A stretch of 64,000 nt of DNA from Anarhynchus alexandrinus. Lineage: Eukaryota > Chordata > Aves > Charadriiformes > Charadriidae. A program made the position numbers and the translations under genes. The stretch spans positions 2,228,442-2,292,441 of the forward strand of contig VUYV01000089.1 in the NCBI GenBank assembly GCA_008711295.1, given 5' to 3'. Positions 1-10,900 of the stretch are shown in pieces (within the stretch, counting starts at the first letter, position 1; each line of letters opens with the position of its first letter). The notes under the pieces were generated by a model. The model ran no database searches. It was not told the DNA's origin and saw only the letters and a program-made list of their open reading frames with translations.

Positions 1-1043
1 CGCAGTTCAGCAGAACATTACTACCACTTCCAGGAAATGTTCACAGCAGATTGATATTACAGCAAAGGAAATCTAATAGAAAAAAGAAGGTAGGAAAATA
101 ATCTACAGGTGTCAGAGAAAGGACATCATATTCCGAATAAATACAGAATTTTGAAGAGTCCTAGAAAGATACACTGAAATGCAAAATGCTAACCACTATT
201 AACCTGCATCATTCTGAAAAATCTTGTTATTCTTGCAAAAATGCACAGAGGATAATGGCTGAGTATTCATTACTAATTTGGGTAGTGGGAAACTACCAAC
301 ACCTTGCCGTCTACACTGAATACAGTAAGAAAGAAAGTCTGTGTTAAAAGAGCATACTTTGTCCACTCCCAAGCCAAACCCAGTGTATTATTTATTGACA
401 AGAATAAAAAGCAAACTGTGCAATTGTTCTTACTTGTTGACTACGTTGTGAGAAGAAGACTTGAAGGAAAAAATATGGAATGCCTTGAACTGTGAGTCAG
501 AAATGTTAATACCTAGATATTAAAGGGAAATATTGAATAAATTTTCTCCCAGTTTCTGCACTTTTAGAGTGCACAAAGGGTAGCTTTAAGGAGACAGAAC
601 TAAAGTTTTGAACATTACAACCATTCCTTTTGCGATCAGTGTTTTTAAGAGGAAACTCAAAATTCCCATTAAGTAAACACTAGGCATTTAGCTATCTACA
701 GAACTGGGTAACGATGGACAATAATGCAAAAGCAGAAAGAGTAAAAATTGGTAGAGTATCTGTAATGAACAAGTTACATAACATCTGGACTACAGAAACC
801 TATTCAACAGTAAAAATTCTTCAGGCAAACCTGCATGCTTTTAACTAAATATCTATGAAGACCAAAAAATGTTAAATCAATAGACCAGGTTATAAAACCG
901 GACTAATATAAAAGATTCAGGAACACACCAATTGCTAAATTTCTATTATGGAAAAAGATGGATAAAATGGTTTTGAAATGTCCGAAGAATAGAAGCACAA
1001 GGAGTCCTTACTGCTCCAAACATTGTAACAAGCAAACCACTAG
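1..1043. other. AT-rich noncoding DNA, no gene seen
   Basis: The stretch is A/T-rich with stops in all frames. The longest open frames are short and lack family resemblance, splice context or biased codon use. No repeat was recognised. It could be intronic or intergenic. Confidence 0.6.
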
Positions 1044-1198
1044 TAGAATCACAGAATGGTTGAGGTTGGCAGGGAGCTCTGGAAATCACCTGGTACAATG
1101 CTTTGCTCAAGCGCTGTCACCTAGAGCCAATTTCCCAGACCATGTCCAGCTGGCATTTGAATGTCTCCAAGGATGGAGAATCTACAACCTCTCTGGGT
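1044..1198 (-). mobile_element. CR1 LINE 3' tail, 5'-truncated
   Basis: Read on the minus strand, this is the terminal part of a CR1 non-LTR retrotransposon, the dominant LINE of bird genomes. The plus strand begins with the inverted end of the element (TAGAATCACAGAATGGTTGAG) and continues through the usual CR1 blocks for 'clot-like' words such as CCATGTCCAG and TCTCCAAGGATGGAGA, ending at CAACCTCTCTGGG. Only about 155 bp remain, so it encodes nothing functional. Several substitutions against the family pattern suggest an old copy. An open frame on the opposite strand across it is a by-product of the element and not a gene. Identification is by recalled similarity to the CR1 tail. Confidence 0.9.
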
Positions 1199-1202
1199 AA
1201 AC

Positions 1203-1232
1203 TGAAAGATAGATAGAAAGATAGAAAGACAG
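1203..1232. repeat. (GATA/GAAA)n microsatellite
   Basis: A short run of GATA and GAAA units directly follows the 5' truncation point of the minus-strand CR1 tail. It is a simple tetranucleotide repeat of about 30 bp with interruptions. Confidence 0.75.
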
Positions 1233-1393
1233 TAAGTATTTTTAAATAGAAAAATAGTTAAAATATTTGAAGGATTCAATTATTTTTAAAAAGGCCATAT
1301 TTGCCTTTTGTTTCACAGAATTCAAGAAAAAATAAGAAAATATAGACTTACAATGTTAAAGTTAATTTTTTTAATTAAATAGTTAAAAACTAC

Positions 1394-2473
1394 TGTATTG
1401 GGTTTACGTGGCAAGATTGTGGTAGTCAGGAGGCTACAGGGGTGGCTTCCATGAGAAGCAGCTAGAAGCTTCCCCTATGCCCAACAGAGGCAGTGCCAGT
1501 CGGCTCCAAGTCAGACCCACTGCTGGCCAAGGCTGGGCCCATCGGCCACGGTGGTAATGCCTCTGTGATAACATAGTTAAGAAGGGAAAAATACACCTGC
1601 ACAGCAGCAACAAGGAGAGAAGAGTGAAAGAAACAACTATGTAGAAACCAAGGTCAGTGAAGATGGAGGGGGAGGAGGTGCTCCAGGTGTTGAAGCAGAG
1701 ATCCCCCTGCAGCCTGTGGTGAAGACCATGATGAGATAGGCTGTGCCCCTGCAGCCCATGGAGGTTAAAGATGGAGCAGATATCCACCTGCAGCCTGTGA
1801 AGGACCCCACACCAGAGCAGGTGGATGTGCCCAAAGGAGGCTGGAACTCCGTGGCAAGCCCATACTGGAGCAAGCTCCTCGCAGGAGTTACAGGCCTGTG
1901 GAGACAGGAGCCCATGCTGGAGCAGGTTTGCTGGCAGGACTTGTGACCACATGGAAGGGACCCACGCTGGAGTAATGTGTTCCTGAAGGACTGCACCCCA
2001 TGGAAGGACTCACATTGGAGAATTTCATGGAGAACTGTCTCCCATGGGAAGGACCCAATGCTGGAGCAGGGGAAGAGTGTGAGCAGTCCTCCCCCTGAGG
2101 AGGAAGGAGTGGCAGAGACAACATGTGGTGAACTGACCACAACCACCATTCCCCATCCCCCTGTACCACTGGTCGTGGGAGGAGGTAGAGAAAATCTTGA
2201 GCCCAGGAAGAAGGGAGGGGTGGGGGAAAGGTGTTTTAAGATTTGGGTTTTATTTCTCATTACCCTATTCTGATTTGATTGGTAATAAATTAAATGAATT
2301 TTCACCAAGTTGAGTCTGTTTTGCCCATGACAGTAATTGCTGAGTGATCTCCCTGTCCTTATCTCACCCCACGAGCATCTCATTACACTTTCTCTCCCCT
2401 GTCCAGCTGAGGATGAAAGTGATAGAGCGGCTTTGGAGGGCACCTGGCATCCAGCCAGGGTCATCCCACCACA
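1394..2473 (+). mobile_element. Endogenous-retrovirus LTR (probably solo), avian ERV family
   Basis: This block of about 1.08 kb is clearly GC-richer than its flanks. It matches an avian LTR family I know from its opening (TGTATTGGGTTTACGTGGCAAG) and its close (CATCCAGCCAGGGTC followed by CCACCACA). It has the expected LTR order: TG at the start, a TATA-like box near 1570 (AACATAGTTAAG), imperfect tandem repeats of about 45-49 bp starting at 1950, 1999 and 2043 (CATGGAAGGACCCACGCTGG type), a polyadenylation signal AATAAA at 2284-2289, a U5-like CT-rich segment, and a CA end. No gag, pol or env sequence lies next to it, which points to a solo LTR left by recombination. The flanks (ACTAC on the left, ATGAC on the right) agree at only 3 of 5 positions, so a target duplication is not proven. 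Minus-strand open frames of up to 275 codons inside it are shadows of its low-stop composition. I do not assign a database family name. Confidence 0.75.
1950..2090 (+). repeat. Imperfect tandem repeats inside the LTR
   Basis: Three copies of a unit starting CATGG(G)AAGGAC and running into GCTGGAG or TTGGAGA begin at 1950, 1999 and 2043, giving periods of 49 and 44 bp. More degraded relatives (CTGCAGCC plus TGGAGCAG) lie further left, from about 1710. Repeats of this kind sit in the U3 region of many LTRs. Confidence 0.65.
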
Positions 2474-3727
2474 ATGACGATATCATGTTATCGTTAAAAT
2501 GTTTGCATGTCTAACTATATGTAGAGAATACAAGAACTTAAATTTAGCTATTATCTATCAAACTAAAATTAAGAGTCATGATAGAATCTCGCTGATTGTA
2601 AGACACTTTTACATACTAAAAAATCATTCTATTAAAAATAGAAATTATTTATGGAGAGCTAATATATTTTTAGATAAAATAGAAGAGGAGATAAAATTAA
2701 CAGACTTCAAAAGTGGGCTTTTTAATCCTTTATTTTAAAGCATTGTCACTGAATCGAAAGAAGATTATAATTAGAAGGTAGGTTTATAATTATAGGGGAA
2801 AATGCTGAATATATCTGTTGATATAAAAGTGAGCAAGATGACGATAGCAAACTACAAAATGTGTTTACCTAAAACTATTGAGCTTCTTCAGTTTCTTTTT
2901 GTCTCCTAGAGACACACATTCTGGATAACCTAAAGAGAAATTTAATATTTCTCTAGCTAGCACCACATACCTGTGGTACTATGGAAGGCAAATGCAGGTG
3001 CTCAGGGAAAGTTATGGGTGCTTTAGATCCTCCACTAATAGCACCAAGCATGCCATTTTGTGTGTTCTCTATTACATGGTACAGTTCTTGTCACAGAGCT
3101 GTGAATGTTTAGACTTTGTACCCCACGCAAAGCTTTCTATTTACACTGGAAGTTCCTATCTGCTTAGGACATTCTGGGAACTTATAGCACTTACATACCC
3201 CAGAAAAGAATAAACACAAGGATACCTACAGAAGTATAATACCACTAGAGAGACATGCATTTAGATTTTTTCTGGCCTTACAGTAAGTGAACGCTAATTT
3301 TGCTTAACCAAATAACCAGCTCTTTAAATGATGAAGTAACCAGCTCCTTCATGCTTCATTAACCCTATTTTTTGAGTCCTCTTTACTAAGTCGTAGCTTA
3401 CCAGTAAAGAATATTGCATTTTTAGTAGGAAGGTATCAACGTCTTCTCAATTGATTAAAAACACTTTAGATTCTCAGTGGATTAAACCATACTATATGCA
3501 GGAAAAAGTCAGTAATTCTTTCCATTAGCACCAAATCAACACTTCAGATTCGTATTCCAAAAAAAGGATGAGAAACTTGCAAAGATTGCAGAAATGTGAA
3601 AAAGCTTAAATCTCTAAGGAGTTAAAAATTGAGTTGAATGACAGTAAATGAATTCCCGCCCATGGAACAAATTACATTAAATGTTGTTGGCATATAAGAT
3701 TTGTGAAATCAAATCTTTTGGATATAC
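2474..3727. other. AT-rich noncoding DNA, no gene seen
   Basis: There are only short open frames, no recognised repeat and no convincing splice-bounded coding block. Confidence 0.55.
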
Positions 3728-3850
3728 CTGCATGCATACAAAGAAGCCATCAACTATTGCAGGGCCATGAGTGATAAAACAGCCTCTTGATGCCAGAACT
3801 GGCCCAGAAAACTGATCCTTCCCACAATGTAGCACAAAAGCATATGTTTT
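3728..3850 (-). other. Candidate internal exon (unproven)
   Basis: On the minus strand a pyrimidine-rich tract ending in TCTCCAG precedes position 3850, and a donor-like CAG|GTATAT follows position 3728. Between them are 123 bp, exactly 41 codons, open in the frame that reads KTYAFVLHCGKDQFSG at its start and GPAIVDGFFVCMQ at its end. The composition is protein-like, with spaced Gly, Cys and Pro, and unlike most chance frames in this window. I do not recognise the protein family. A second donor-like site (ATGCAG|GTTAGA) ends another open stretch at 3906, but the gap of 55 bp is too short for a typical vertebrate intron, so both cannot easily belong to one transcript. Chance remains the more likely explanation. 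Confidence 0.2.
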
Positions 3851-3905
3851 CTGGAGATAAAAGATGGAAAAACTGACAGACGGGAAAACTGATATTATAT
3901 CTAAC

Positions 3906-4626
3906 CTGCATATTGTCAAGAGCATCTTTATTTCTATATAAGGAGTAGTAAACAGTGTATTTGAAATTGAAGGTCCCTTGGGGCAAAGAAAACTTTTGTT
4001 TTGTTTTAGTGTAATTCACTTTCACAACTGGGCCTTGTGGGCTCTGGTATGATATAAAGTAGGAGAATCTCCTAGAGTGTCCCACCAACTTGCAACTGCA
4101 AATTGTGATGTACCTCCCCACCGTTACACTGGTGTTCCTGCTCGCAAACTGGGATTGTAAGTGCCATGAGTTTGCATGGAGAGATTCACCATGGCAGGCC
4201 ATATCACATATTTGGTGCCCTCTGCCTCCCTGTCACACAGCCTTCCAACTTCTGTTGCAAGGAAACAGCCTTCACAGAGGCACCTGCACCAAAATATGTG
4301 TCAGGGAGTTCATCCCTCTCTCAAATGAGCTTATGTTGCAGGGGGTAAAGCTCTGACAAAACGGCTACAAGCCTAGAATGGAGAAGGCTGCTGATTGCTC
4401 TAGGCAGGAAAGATGAGTATGAGGACTATGTGTGACAACTGGACAAGAGGCTGGGGACCTGGCCTACAGAGAGAGTTCAGGATAGGAACAGGAAAGTAGA
4501 GGTACAAATTTGAGAGGGCTAGTGGAGAAAGATACACAAGGAAAATAAGAAATTGATTTAAGAACAAATTCAGGATCTTGCATCTGAATCTTGCCTGGTA
4601 CTCAGTGTTATGTAAGTCTCTTTGTG
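3906..4626. other. Mixed-composition stretch with a 150-codon minus-strand open frame
   Basis: An open frame of 150 codons runs on the minus strand from 4202 down to 3750, long for this AT-rich window. Its sequence matches no family I know. It passes through the candidate exon below it in a different reading frame, so at most one of the two frames could be coding. The segment from about 4090 to 4400 is somewhat GC-richer than its surroundings and may be an old mobile-element remnant. No LTR or LINE landmark was recognised. Confidence 0.3.
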
Positions 4627-4821
4627 ATCATAGAATCATGGAATCACAGAGTGGTTTGGGTTGGAAGGGACCTTAAAGATCATCTGGTTCCAAGGGCAGG
4701 GATATCTTCCACTAGACCAGGTTACTCAAAGCCCCATCCAACCTGGCCTTCAGCAATTCCAGGGATGGAGTATCCACAACTTCTCTGGACAGCCTGTTCC
4801 AGTGTCTCACCACCCTCATAG
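4627..4821 (-). mobile_element. CR1 LINE 3' tail, 5'-truncated
   Basis: The plus strand starts with the inverted CR1 terminus (ATCATAGAATCATGGAATCA) and the very conserved GGTTTGGGTTGGAAGGGACC block. The ACTAGACCAGGTTACTCAAAG and CACAACTTCTCTGGACAGCC blocks follow. It is about 195 bp long, moderately diverged, with no coding capacity. Confidence 0.93.
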
Positions 4822-4825
4822 TAAA

Positions 4826-4910
4826 TAGAGTAATTTAGGCTGAAAAGGACCTATAGAGTCATCTGGTCCTAAGACTTGCTCACAGTGGGGTCAGCTTAGA
4901 GCAGGGACAG
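4826..4910 (-). mobile_element. Second, more diverged CR1 tail abutting the first
   Basis: Immediately after the preceding CR1 tail, the start of a CR1 terminus recurs in the same orientation (AGGCTGAAAAGGACCTATAG, then GTCATCTGGTCCTAAG). A second tail is therefore stacked against the first. It is older than its neighbour by visible divergence. The younger copy may have inserted at its end, or both were joined by a deletion. Confidence 0.7.
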
Positions 4911-7900
4911 CTTGATTGTCAGCAAATGAAAGAGATATCAAAGATATTGACGTAGAGCAGCAATACATGTCCCTTCCTTGCTATTTGGTGTGTAACATAG
5001 TTCTCATTTCTTCTGTAAGAACATTTATCTTTCACTCTTTTCTGTAAGACTAAAGGAATGTGGTAAGAATACGTAAATAAAGAAAAATATCTGGAAAATA
5101 TTACAAATACTCCATCACCTATTACATGCTTATTGTGATAGAGTGCTTAGCAACCAGTGGATATTTATATATATTATCTAGATACACTGAGGATAAAGTA
5201 GAGGTGACTTTTTACTCTTGGAGAAGTTAAAAAAAAAAAANAAAAAAAAAAGGAAAAGAAAAAGAAAAAACATACTGAGAAATAATTGCAAAAAAAACCC
5301 ACAAAGCCATCACTTAAAAAACGATGAATGCCTAGACTAAGCAATTTTCTGAGTTAAAAGTCTCAATAAACTTCTTAATTAAATGTATGTATACTCAGTT
5401 GACATATTTAAAATATCATGGCTCCCTCAAAATTTTTGTTTGTTCTTCATAGATCTCTGCTTGTTGATATCTATCAAACATGTTAAAAATGAGGAGCTTG
5501 ATTTAAACATGGAGCCACAGAAATGTTCTTCAAATGACAGAGCATATACAACCCGAATTCAATACTCAAGTAAGCTGAAGCAACTAGAAGTTAATGGCAC
5601 TGGAAATAGTCACAACAACATGCTTGTCATTCTTTGTAAAGGAAGAGGAATTGATTGAAATTCAAGCTGGTGAAACTCTAAGCAAAGCATAAAGAAGGGA
5701 GACTGTCTCTAAAAAATATTTTCCTGAAGTTTTTTAAAATATCATGAAAACGAATAAGATTGTAGAAACCATAATGTGCACTTACTGGAATAGATATCAT
5801 TACATTATTCCTTGTTTTTTCCTGATCTTGACAGTTACTTTCTACAGCATCATAAACTTGGGAAATATATAAAGTCTTCCAGGAACTATTGAGGGCCCAG
5901 AATGCTAAGATTTGCATATTGTGCAATGCCAATAGGGCAGTACACAACTAAGTCACTTGTATCTTCAGCTATCCCCCCAAAAATCTAATTTCAGTCTCAC
6001 TTTTGTTCTGGAGGAAGTCCGCTTGCTTCACCAAAACAATGCCTTTGCTTAGGAAGAACAGAACTCTCCTGTATATGACTTATGAGGACAGATCTTTTTT
6101 TCATCTATATTCACATACTACGTTAAATCATTTTCATAAATTAGAATGGCTTCAAGTCCTTCCATCAACAAATCAAAGTTTAAGACACATCTTTCTGTCT
6201 TAAATTTCCAAACAGAGTAAGAATTACAAAGCACTAAAAGCCCTGGATAGTTAATGATAACCACAGTTAGAGAGAAACCTCAAAAAAAAAGTCTTCTAGT
6301 CCTGCAATAGCACAGAGGTGAGTAAGGGATAAGGTCTGACTTCTTCTTCATTATTATTACTCGATATTTAAACTTGTATTTCAGACTATTAAAAGTTATG
6401 TTCTCAATAGAGGACAAACAGGACACATCTGGACTTCACAGTGAATGATTTGGACATTGTCTATTAACAAGCTGCCCCACGGACAACGAAGACACCATAT
6501 TTTATGTATTTTGTCAGACATGATCTCAAATGAAATCAAGAATAGCAGTCACGCACCTGTGATAAGATGCATTTCTATTAGAAGATTGGGATAATGAGTT
6601 CTCATCCTCTATGAAAAGCCCCATTATCTGGTGACTAAACAGCACATTACCAGTGAAATAAAAAATTATCAAAATGAACTCATCTTAATTTAGCCTGAAA
6701 AGGTTATCGTCAAGTGTATTTCCAGATGGGAAGACCTTTTAAAAAGTTTATAAAAGAAAACAAATTCATTTGTGAAACATTATAGGGATCTGGTGTAATA
6801 AAGTCTAAAAGCTCTAAACAAGGTGTCAGAAATATTTCACACTACTGAAAATCACCGTATACGAACTGGACATTGGAGGGATGATTGAAAGTGGTTATGT
6901 TCCTAAGCAACACATTAAACCCCATTTGTAATGCAGAAGAGGATTTGCTCAATTTCACTGCTTTTTTACTTCACTGTCTCCAGAATACCACTCCTTCTTA
7001 CAATAGGGTTGCCATTGCAAGGAGATAAAGACGAAAAAGTAAGGCATTCGCTTGCTAATTATGTGCATGTGGCAAATAAGGTTTGAGTAACATTTTACTT
7101 AAACTCATAACAGGTTTGGGTTGTGTTTTTTGTTTTCTTTGTTGTTTTCAATTTAAAGCTGTCCTTACATACATATTGGCAGTGGATACAATTCCTGTCT
7201 GACCAGTTGTTTACAAAAATATAAAGAACAGTGTAAAACTTACCACAGAGACTTAAAAGGCAGTAATGATGCTCACTATAAAAACTGGATGAAAATGAAG
7301 CATTCTCTGTACAACAAAACAGTAATAATTCACAACTATTGTTTAGGTGCCAAAAGTGCTCACAAAACATACAACAGGATGTTATACTAGTTTTGAGAAT
7401 TGCTCCCCACTACAGCAAAATACCCAGAGGTTTGAGCTTTGGTAAGAGAGTTACTTGTTCACAGTCATTAGCGACACTGTTTCATCATGGGTAGGAGGAG
7501 TACACAGAGCACAGAGAACAGTTAAAAAATACCGACAGTTATTTCCCATAGTTCATTTTCGTTTTATAATAATGAACCTGTGCAGAACTTTATACGGACA
7601 TCAGCCTGTGAATTGGATTCACTCAGGAATGTCACAGCCTTTCTTCCCTATGAGGACATGTTATATTCCAGTATGAAACTTTTAGAAGAGTTGGACATCA
7701 TTACCTCTGATACAGTTTCTGTCTTGCTTTGTCAATGGTAATTTTGGTCTGGTGAGGCCTTTTGTAGACATTGTTATTTCACCCCTTTTTTGATATTCCT
7801 TGTAGTTGATAGTGTGCTCTGAGTCTGTTCAGTTTCTGTAGGTTTATTAATGACATTCCTATTGACAAGACAGCTGAAAATTCAAATATATTGCTTTGTG

Positions 7901-10900
7901 CTTGAGATTAAAAAAAAAAATAAAATCGAGGATATAGTGTAAAGTTCCCCTGGAAATTCATACCTTATACAAAGGAAATACACTAGTCATCAATTAACGA
8001 GCAGCAACTTGACGTTTCACCTGTGGAAAGACTGCTGCTCCTACTCCATTCCTGAACGTACATCATCTACGACAACAGCTTGTAGCCCTGCTCCTGTGTA
8101 AGACATGGCTCCCCCAAATTCCACCAAGTCCACGAGTCATTAGGAGTACAAAAGCCAATACCTGCAGCATTTTATGTAAGGGTCTTATGGTTCTCTCCCA
8201 TTATATAGTGGAAGATCCTGATTTGCAAGAAAAAAGGAATCAGACAATCACATGGTAAGGCAGTAGTCCCTGCAAGGTTTTGAAATCAGGGTAGCTGAGG
8301 GAGGCTATCTCATAGAGAGGCAAGTCCTGGTCAGACAGCTGCTTCTGTCCTTGCTGCTGCTGCTCCCAGCTCCCGTAGAGTTGCTTCAAGCAGTGTGGTT
8401 GACCTGGGAGTCACTGTTTCAAACAAGATGAAGTTACTCACCACAGTACAAGACAGCCTGAAGTCAATGGGATCAGGAGTTACTGCCTCACAGGGAGCAG
8501 CATATTTGTGCAAGACAGTTGTTTCTGGTTCCGCCCAAGTTCTCACAGCTGTCCAAGATCTTGCTTTTGCTTAAAAAATATCAGGATGGTGTGTCAACTC
8601 ACAGTTGCAATTTAAATAGGCCTCATCTCAAAAATGAGGAATACAGAGTCTAACCTGAACTCCCTCTCACAGAAAAAGATCTTTGTAATGAATAATATTA
8701 CTTCCATCAATAAGCAAAAATGACAATGTACCAACAGCGTATGTAAGGTCTTACCTCGGATTTCCCCATTTTGTCTCAATAAGAAATATAGAACAGGACC
8801 ATCTTATTAACATGTTTCTACCCATCATTCACGTATGCTATACATGAAGTAATTAATATTTAGTAGTTAATATATATGTAATAGTAATTACTATTACTAT
8901 GCATGAAGTAACATACATTGAGTATGTTATGCTAATATTTCAAGAAGCCTTTGTTCTTCACAGCTAGTAGAGGAAAGCCACTATGATGGCTAGCAGCTAG
9001 ATGACTGAACCACAGGTTTTAAATGTATCTTAATTTCTACATACATTTAAATGTAAGTTATGTCCCAAACTTCTAGCATACTAGATCTAAATATACAGCA
9101 AATTGGTACTTTCCAATTATTCTGCAGCATCTTCAGATAATATTTATTCTGAGCAGAGAGAACAAAACAATACCTAAGAATTTTCATTAATTGTATTCAA
9201 ACTCATTGATTTTTAAGCAGATTGATGTATTTGATATTAAGCCTGTCAGGCCTGTTTTTTGTTGTTGTTAACTGATCACAGTCTGTGCAAAAATTTGTAA
9301 CACTCACATTTTGGTGATATGTATGCCACGCTTGGCAAAGGCTTCTTAGCATCATAATTCTGATGCCCAGAGATCTTTTTTTCTGTTTCCACAAGTATTT
9401 CTACAGGTCAATATTCTGAATTGCTTTTAAGTAAATTTAGATAGAAAAAAATCTAGTTTTCCTATTTGGACTGTATCTGCCAGTTTATTCGGAAACTGAT
9501 ATAATTAGGACTATGGCTGAATTTTAACAGAAAATATATTGGATGTAAGCTTACTTGTTCTGTATCCAGTTAAATAGTTTTGCATTCAATGGTTATCTAA
9601 AACCTCTTTTTCTGTTGGATGATAACTCAGTAGCTGGGTTAGAAGCACATTTTAATGTCTCATGTGTCTGGATGGAATGTTTAGTCCAAATGATTTCTGA
9701 TGAGTGTAAAGGAAGAAGAGGGAAACAAAATCCCAAACTAAGCAAAACAAAATACAAACCCACACATATACACCCAAGATGAAGAACAACAATAGCAAAA
9801 CCAACAAAAGAATTCTTCTAATTTAATGTCAGGTTCTATTGTAATGAAACCATACAAGTTTCTGTGAGATGGCAATGCCCTTCAGAAATGAAAATCCAGC
9901 ATAAAGGAGTCTGCTTCCTCAAAAAAGTAAGAGCAAGTTCAACTTTTTTTTCACATTCTTGTTTATACCACATGCTATCCACAATGAATAGAAGGACAAA
10001 CTCAGATATTTTTAAAATGGATTTTTATTGGCCTTTTTGTTTACTTTTTTTTTCCATTTTTAATAATAGATACCTGTCCTTCAGAAAATTGTAAACTTCC
10101 TAATTAACAAATAGCTGGAAACAGAAGGATATTCTGTACCACCTCAGTCCTGCATTGTCATATATTCTCTGAGGCATCCACCCCTGGCCACTATCAAAGG
10201 CAAAACAGTTGGTAAAGTTGCTGCCTATCACAGACTGTTCTTTTGTGCACAGGATCAAACAGTCAAATTGATACCTTGGTCTCCTGATGTGTTGTGAACT
10301 GTCATGACAAATGCTAGTCATCATCAACATGTTCAATTTTTAAGATGATAAAGCCAAATAAAACATCATTAGATCTCTAGCTATTATAACTTGCAAATAA
10401 TAAAGATTAAACAAATCAGTTATGTTTTAGGACTGCTCTCAGCTGAGTAGTCATTTGAGAACCTATATTACAAATAAATAAATGTGAAAAAATTTAAAGG
10501 AACTGTATGAGACTACCGGGGAAAAAAGTGGAAATGCTATTTTTTATACCTGAATTTGCAGTGTTGTTACACCTTGCAAATTAGACATGGTCAATCACGT
10601 TCATTGACTGGGGAAGAAATCTATAGTTACTTCAGATGTGAAGGTTTATTCAGTTTACTGGTGAGAAAGTGGTCATTAATTATTCTATTCTTGTTGTGTT
10701 TTCGTCACTAACATTAAAATATGGTGATTGCAAGGAAAAAGAGAGCTGCTGGTATTGGTTTTAAGGTTTTATATCTGCGTGCTAATCAGACCACTGCAGA
10801 AGCTGAAACTGCTGATTTCATTGGACATTGTGATGTGTTTTCATCCCAGGACATGGTATGCGCTTACAGTATCAAATGAAGGGTAAACACTGCAGACATA

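Noticed and set aside
1434..2464. Minus-strand open frames of 172 and 275 codons plus overlapping smaller ones
   Set aside because: They lie entirely within or across the LTR-like repeat, overlap each other in different phases, and have Ser/Pro/Leu-rich composition produced by its low stop density. No gag, pol, env or host domain is visible.
5229..5295. Poly-A run as the tail of a retrotransposed gene or SINE
   Set aside because: No recognisable body or coding remnant lies upstream, and no flanking duplication was found.
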